Shown: piece after piece, positions 6,253 through 10,427 of the stretch
How positions within the stretch are numbered: position 1 is the first letter of the stretch
How the letters are laid out: each line of letters opens with the position of its first letter
NCBI GenBank assembly: GCA_033722295.1
Contig: JAWVZH010000110.1
Coordinates: forward strand, 1-10,427
DNA: 10,427 nt
Reading direction: 5' to 3'
From: JAWVZH01 sp033722295
GTDB lineage: Bacteria; Bacteroidota; Bacteroidia; Chitinophagales; Saprospiraceae
Notes under the pieces: model-generated
What the model was told of the DNA's origin: nothing
The model's input: the letters and a program-made list of their open reading frames with translations, nothing else
The model's database searches: none
Position numbers and translations under genes: made by a program

Positions 6253-7267
6253 TATTTTATTACGGACTCTGAATGGTGAGTCCACTGAGCGTCCGCCGGT
6301 ATGGTTTATGAGACAGGCCGGTCGTTATCTTCCCGACTATTTGAAGCTGAAAGAGAAGTACAGTTTCTTTGAAAGGGTACAGATCCCTGATCTCGCTGCA
6401 GAGATCACTACTATGCCGGTAGAACAGGTTGGCGTGGATGCAGCCATTCTATTCAGCGATATCCTGGTCATCTCCCAATGCCTCGGTCACGAGGTTGAGA
6501 TGGTCCCCGGTGTCGGTCCTGTTATCGAAGATCCTGTCAGAGATCTGTCAGCTATCGACCGACTCAAAACTGGCAATGAAGAATCCTTTTTCCGATATGC
6601 CACCCCGGCCATTAAGGCGGTAAAGGACAGGTTGGATGGCAGCGTGCCTCTGATAGGCTTTTGTGGTTCTCCGTGGACGTTGATGTGCTATATGGTAGAA
6701 GGCAAGGGATCAAAGAACTTTGCTAAAGCCAAGGAGTTATGTGCGAAAAATCCGGATGCCGCAGCCAGGTTTCTGGATATCCTGACCGATGCCAGTATAG
6801 AATATCTCAAGATAAAGATCCGTGCAGGAGTGGATGTGATCCAGGTTTTCGACAGTTGGGGAGGATTATTGAGCCCTGAGTGGCATGCGCAGTTCTCTTT
6901 GCCCTATCTGGAGAGGATCGCTGCGGAGATCTCCAAAGAAGTGCCAGTAATACTTTTTTCCAAGGATGCGTGGCATGCGCTGAAGGGCCTTTCCGAGACT
7001 AAGGCTTCTGCCGTAGGCCTATCCTGGACGATGCCGGCATCCTATGCCAGATCACAATGTGGTCAGGATATGGTCTTGCAGGGTAATCTCGATCCGTCTA
7101 TATTACTGACCACCCCGGAGGTTGTAGCCCGCGAGACCACCAAAATGATAGACCGCTTTGGCACAGGACATCACATTGTAAATCTGGGACACGGTGTATT
7201 GCCCAACACGCCCGTCGAATGTGCCAGGGCGTTTGTAGATACAGCCAAGTCATACTCATATGCCTGA
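6239..7267 (+). CDS. hemE: Uroporphyrinogen decarboxylase
   Basis: Removes four carboxyl groups from uroporphyrinogen III to give coproporphyrinogen III, without cofactor, in the cytosol. The 342-residue length is normal. The N-terminal signature PVWFMRQAGRYLPDY (20-34) holds the substrate arginines Arg25 and Arg29. FSDIL (72-76) carries the catalytic Asp74. GFCGSPWTLMCYMVEG (140-155) is the second signature, with Tyr151. NLGHGVLP (315-322) contains the conserved His318. The start lies inside the last codons of hemCD (14-bp overlap, different frame), and its end overlaps hemF by 8 bp, so translation of the three genes is probably coupled. No internal abnormality seen. Confidence 0.97.
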   Translation: MIKNDILLRTLNGESTERPPVWFMRQAGRYLPDYLKLKEKYSFFERVQIPDLAAEITTMPVEQVGVDAAILFSDILVISQCLGHEVEMVPGVGPVIEDPVRDLSAIDRLKTGNEESFFRYATPAIKAVKDRLDGSVPLIGFCGSPWTLMCYMVEGKGSKNFAKAKELCAKNPDAAARFLDILTDASIEYLKIKIRAGVDVIQVFDSWGGLLSPEWHAQFSLPYLERIAAEISKEVPVILFSKDAWHALKGLSETKASAVGLSWTMPASYARSQCGQDMVLQGNLDPSILLTTPEVVARETTKMIDRFGTGHHIVNLGHGVLPNTPVECARAFVDTAKSYSYA

Positions 7268-8180
7268 ATTTGAACCACGGGAAAGGTTTTTTAAATTTAT
7301 AAGGGGTCTCCAGGATGATATCTGCAAAAACCTGGAAGCCTTCGAATCGCAAGCGAGATTCATCGAGGACAGATGGAAAAGAGAAGAAGGTGGCGGTGGA
7401 TGGACACGGGTAATGTCAGATGGAAGTGTCTTTGAGAAGGCCGGAGTAAATGTCAGCGAAGTATACGGACCTATTCCTGAAGCACTAAAAGGACAGGTGG
7501 CACCTGATGCCACAAGCTTTTATGCAACAGGCATTTCTTTGGTGATCCATCCGGTGAGCCCTTTCGTTCCTACATGTCATGCCAACTACCGTTATTTTGA
7601 GATCAGGAACGAGCAGAATATGATCCTGGATCAGTGGTTTGGAGGGGGTTCGGATCTGACACCATACTATTTATTCGAAGAAGACGCACGGCATTTTCAC
7701 AGAGAACAAAAGAAAGCTTGTGACCGTACATATCCTGAATTTTACCCACGATTTAAAAAGTGGTGCGATGAATATTTCTACAATCATCACCGCAATGAGG
7801 CTCGTGGTATAGGGGGCACATTTTTTGATCATTTGAAGTCGACTCCTGAGGTAAGTTGGGAACAACTGGAAAACTTTATGTATGATATAGGTCGGTCTTT
7901 TTTGTTGTCTTATTTGCCAATAGTCAAGTTGAGAAAGGAGATTGCGTTCAATAATGACAACAAAGTCTGGCAGGAAATAAGGAGGGGAAGATATGTCGAA
8001 TTCAATTTGATACACGACAGAGGTACTCTGTTCGGATTGAAGAGTAACGGTCGGATCGAGAGTATTCTGATGTCACTACCTCCAGTTGTAAGGTGGGAAT
8101 ACGATCATCATCCTGAACCAGGGTCTGAGGAAGCCAGACTGGTGGAGAGATTGGAAAATCCGATCGACTGGCTTGATTGA
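7260..8180 (+). CDS. hemF: Oxygen-dependent coproporphyrinogen-III oxidase
   Basis: Converts coproporphyrinogen III to protoporphyrinogen IX using molecular oxygen, which implies an organism able to make heme under aerobic conditions. The 306 residues match the family. Seen are the glycine-rich EEGGGGWTRVMSDG (42-55), SLVIHP with His97, FVPTCHANYRYFEI (102-115) with His107, WFGGGSDLTPYY (126-137), His147, YNHHRNEARGIGGTFFDHL (174-192) with His177, and the C-terminal RRGRYVEFNLIHDRGTLFGL (241-260). The ATG falls in the last eight bases of hemE (ATGCCTGA). No hemN (oxygen-independent enzyme) is in the window. Thirty-one A/T-rich bases follow before hemB, without a clear promoter or hairpin. Confidence 0.97.
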   Translation: MPEFEPRERFFKFIRGLQDDICKNLEAFESQARFIEDRWKREEGGGGWTRVMSDGSVFEKAGVNVSEVYGPIPEALKGQVAPDATSFYATGISLVIHPVSPFVPTCHANYRYFEIRNEQNMILDQWFGGGSDLTPYYLFEEDARHFHREQKKACDRTYPEFYPRFKKWCDEYFYNHHRNEARGIGGTFFDHLKSTPEVSWEQLENFMYDIGRSFLLSYLPIVKLRKEIAFNNDNKVWQEIRRGRYVEFNLIHDRGTLFGLKSNGRIESILMSLPPVVRWEYDHHPEPGSEEARLVERLENPIDWLD

Positions 8181-8211
8181 TATGATTTTATATTAAAAGA
8201 AATTATTCGTT

Positions 8212-9195
8212 ATGGGTTTCCCCATTATCAGAAAGAGGATCAATCGCAGTACAGGGGCTATTCGTGATATGGTGGCAGAAACACATCTGTCAGCCGCGGA
8301 TTTCATTGCTCCGGTTTTTGTCGTTGAAGGGAGTGGTAAGAAGGAGGCCATTCCTTCGATGCCGGAATATTTCAGATACTCTCTGGATACTCTGGAAGAG
8401 GAGCTGAATGAGATAGTTGAACTTGGAATAAGGGCGGTTCTCTTGTTTGTCAAGGTTGAAGATGAACTAAAGGATAACACCGGAAAGGAAGCACTCAATC
8501 CGGAGGGGCTGATGCAAAGGTCTATCCGCTTAATCAAGGAAAAGCATCCCGATCTACTGGTCCTCACTGATGTGGCGTTGGATCCTTATTCCTCATTTGG
8601 GCATGACGGCATTGTGGAGGATGGCAAGATCGTGAACGACAAGACGGTAGAGGTGTTGACCCGAATGTCGCTGAGCCATATCGAGGCTGGGGCAGATTGG
8701 GTGGCGCCTTCGGACATGATGGATGGACGTATAGATAAGATCAGAAAAGCATTCAACGATGCCGGATTTCATGACAAGGGCATACTGGCTTACAGCGCCA
8801 AGTACGCCAGCCATCTTTACGGACCGTTTCGTCAGGCTCTGGATTCAAGCCCTGGATTTGGTGATAAAAAAACCTATCAGATGGATTATCGAAATGGAAG
8901 GGAAGCAATTTCAGAGGCTCTCCTGGATCAGGAAGAAGGCGCAGATATGGTTATGGTAAAGCCCGGCATCTTCTACCTCGATGTGATCAGGAGGTTGAGG
9001 CAAAATTGCCAGATCCCTGTGGCAGTCTATCAGGTCAGCGGGGAATATGCCATGATCAAAGCAGCTAGCGAGCGCAAGTGGCTGGATCACGATGCAATCG
9101 TTCTGGAAAGCCTGTATGCATTCAAGCGAGCCGGAGCCAGCGTTATTGTTACTTACTTTGCCAAGCAGGCCTGCAGATTATTAAATAAAATGTAA
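8212..9195 (+). CDS. hemB: Delta-aminolevulinic acid dehydratase (porphobilinogen synthase), non-cysteine metal-site type
   Basis: Condenses two 5-aminolevulinate molecules to porphobilinogen. At 327 residues it has normal length. The two Schiff-base lysines are Lys197 in ILAYSAKYAS and Lys250 in VMVKPGIFYLD. The active-site metal loop reads TDVALDPYSSFGHDG (119-133). The three positions that are zinc-binding cysteines in E. coli-type enzymes are Ala122, Asp124 and Asp132 here, the aspartate-rich form of the magnesium- or potassium-dependent enzymes such as that of Pseudomonas. The enzyme should therefore not need catalytic zinc. It sits 31 bp after hemF and 9 bp before hemL. ATG 8212 gives the standard start MGFPIIRKRINRST. 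Confidence 0.97.
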   Translation: MGFPIIRKRINRSTGAIRDMVAETHLSAADFIAPVFVVEGSGKKEAIPSMPEYFRYSLDTLEEELNEIVELGIRAVLLFVKVEDELKDNTGKEALNPEGLMQRSIRLIKEKHPDLLVLTDVALDPYSSFGHDGIVEDGKIVNDKTVEVLTRMSLSHIEAGADWVAPSDMMDGRIDKIRKAFNDAGFHDKGILAYSAKYASHLYGPFRQALDSSPGFGDKKTYQMDYRNGREAISEALLDQEEGADMVMVKPGIFYLDVIRRLRQNCQIPVAVYQVSGEYAMIKAASERKWLDHDAIVLESLYAFKRAGASVIVTYFAKQACRLLNKM

Positions 9196-9204
9196 AAGCT
9201 ATCT

Positions 9205-10427
9205 ATGTTTTCACAGAGTCAGAAGCTGTATGAGAAATCCTGTCAATTGATACCGGGAGGCGTAAACTCTCCGGTGAGGGCATTTAATTCTGTGGGTGGT
9301 AAGCCTGTCTTCATCGATCGTGCGCATGGCCCCCATCTATTTGATGTTGACGGAAACAGCTATATAGACCTAATAAACAGTTGGGGTCCCATGATCCTCG
9401 GACACCAGTTCGACCCTGTTGTGGAAGCCGTGAAAGAGCAGGTAGAAAAGGGCTTTTCATATGGAGCCCCGACGGAAGGGGAATATTTATTGGCACGACA
9501 GGTGAATAAGATGGCGCCCTGGGCAGAATTGACAAGACTGACCTCTACAGGTACAGAAGCTTGTATGAGCGCACTGAGAGTAGCTCGAGGTTATACTGGC
9601 AGGCAAAAATTCATAAAATTTGCGGGTAATTACCACGGTCATGCAGACCCCTTTCTGGTGAAAGCAGGTTCCGGAGTATTAAGTCTGGCCATACCGGGAA
9701 GTCCCGGTGTACCGGAAGGTACGACCCAAAGTACCTTGATCGCAGAGTATAATAACCTGGAAAATGTAAGGGATCTTTTCAATGAGTACGGAAGCGAATT
9801 GGCTGCCGTCATTCTGGAACCGGTAGCCGGAAATATGGGATGCATTGTTCCGGAAGAAGGATTTCTGGAAGGGTTGAGACAACTGTGTGACGATCATGGC
9901 ACGGTGCTCATCTTTGATGAGGTAATGACCGGATTCAGGTTGGCAGGCGGAGGAGCATCTGAAATGTTCGATATTACACCGGACCTGGTGACATACGGCA
10001 AAGTTATTGGTGGGGGTATGCCTATTGCTGCCTTCGCAGGCAAGAGGGAGGTCATGGAGACTGTGGCACCCCTGGGGCCTGTTTACCAGGCAGGAACCCT
10101 GAGTGGCAACCCTGTTGCTGTTGCCTGTGGATTGGCGACTCTTAAACACCTGGATGATTCCTCTGATATTTATGAACGATTAGAGAAAACCACAAAAGAG
10201 ATAAAGGACATCCTGCTTGAAAGGTTTGCGGATCACAAGGTTGCTGTAAACACTATAGGTTCGATGATCTCCATACACTTTGGCATTGACAAGGCCTCTC
10301 ATTATGACGATGTTGCCAATGCTGATAATGAAGTGTTCAAACGCCTTTTTCATCATTGTCTGAAAAATGGCATTTACCTTCCACCATCTCCATTTGAAAC
10401 ATGGTTCATTTCTCAGGCTATTGGAAA
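9205..10427 (+). CDS. hemL: Glutamate-1-semialdehyde 2,1-aminomutase (3' end outside window)
   Basis: PLP enzyme that turns glutamate-1-semialdehyde, the HemA product, into 5-aminolevulinate. The frame is open from the ATG at 9205 to the right edge, giving 407 complete codons of an expected 425-430; only the last 20 or so residues are missing. Seen are LIPGGVNSPVRAF (15-27), TSTGTEACMSALRVARGYTG (113-132), GNYHGHAD (141-148), LIFDEVMTGFR (235-245) with the PLP-pyridine Asp238, and TYGKVIGGGMPIAAFAGK (263-280) with the PLP lysine Lys266. QAGTLSGNPVA follows, then PPSPFETWF near the edge. It starts 9 bp after hemB, so it is cotranscribed. With HemA in the same operon it completes the C5 route and argues against ALA synthase use. 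Confidence 0.97.
   Translation, partial: MFSQSQKLYEKSCQLIPGGVNSPVRAFNSVGGKPVFIDRAHGPHLFDVDGNSYIDLINSWGPMILGHQFDPVVEAVKEQVEKGFSYGAPTEGEYLLARQVNKMAPWAELTRLTSTGTEACMSALRVARGYTGRQKFIKFAGNYHGHADPFLVKAGSGVLSLAIPGSPGVPEGTTQSTLIAEYNNLENVRDLFNEYGSELAAVILEPVAGNMGCIVPEEGFLEGLRQLCDDHGTVLIFDEVMTGFRLAGGGASEMFDITPDLVTYGKVIGGGMPIAAFAGKREVMETVAPLGPVYQAGTLSGNPVAVACGLATLKHLDDSSDIYERLEKTTKEIKDILLERFADHKVAVNTIGSMISIHFGIDKASHYDDVANADNEVFKRLFHHCLKNGIYLPPSPFETWFISQAIG

Noticed and set aside
8181..8211. hemF-hemB gap as a second promoter
   Set aside because: The 31 bases are A/T-rich but contain no TAnnTTTG box or TTTG at proper spacing; simple cotranscription is enough.
9679..10149. Minus-strand open frame (156 codons) opposite hemL
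   Set aside because: The plus-strand frame carries all HemL signatures without interruption; the opposite frame shows no family features.

Overview
This window is a heme (tetrapyrrole) biosynthesis locus, most likely from a member of the Bacteroidota (Cytophagia, Saprospiria or Flavobacteriia type). The assignment rests on three things: two intergenic matches to the phylum's -7 promoter box TAnnTTTG, one of them with a TTTG -33 box at 20 bp; the lack of purine-rich Shine-Dalgarno sequences before the starts; and the protein sequences themselves. No rRNA or tRNA is present to confirm it. Nearly everything is coding, and no stretch of 300 bases lacks a gene.

Right part (3533 to the end, plus strand): a tight operon hemA - hemCD - hemE - hemF - hemB - hemL. 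It covers the C5 route from glutamyl-tRNA to 5-aminolevulinate (HemA, HemL), porphobilinogen (HemB), hydroxymethylbilane and uroporphyrinogen III (one fused HemC-HemD protein), coproporphyrinogen III (HemE) and oxygen-dependent protoporphyrinogen IX formation (HemF). The first four genes overlap by 4, 14 and 8 bp. hemB and hemL follow after gaps of 31 and 9 bp, and hemL runs off the right edge.

Left part (3365 down to 1, minus strand): a divergent unit that begins with a PchR-like AraC-family regulator. It overlaps hemH (ferrochelatase, the final step) by 4 bp. After a 71-bp gap come a TauE/SafE-type membrane protein and, overlapping it by 11 bp, the N-terminal 125 codons of an FAD-dependent oxidoreductase that leaves the window. 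The two transcription units together supply every step from glutamyl-tRNA to heme except protoporphyrinogen oxidase, for which no recognisable hemG, hemY or hemJ is present here.

The most interesting part is the control region between the divergent units. It holds three TGGWGG hexamers spaced exactly 21 bp apart, plus a degenerate fourth in the same register. This is the spacing expected for tandem AraC-family half-sites, and the array ends on the hemA -7 box. The regulator itself carries a Cys-Pro-Phe-Leu motif just before its DNA-binding domain, resembling the Cys-Pro heme-regulatory motif. Together these suggest a testable model in which heme or a related ligand feeds back on the whole pathway through this regulator. 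Other oddities are the HemCD fusion, a HemB without the zinc cysteines, a substitution beside the HemA active-site cysteine, and a cysteine cluster in ferrochelatase.
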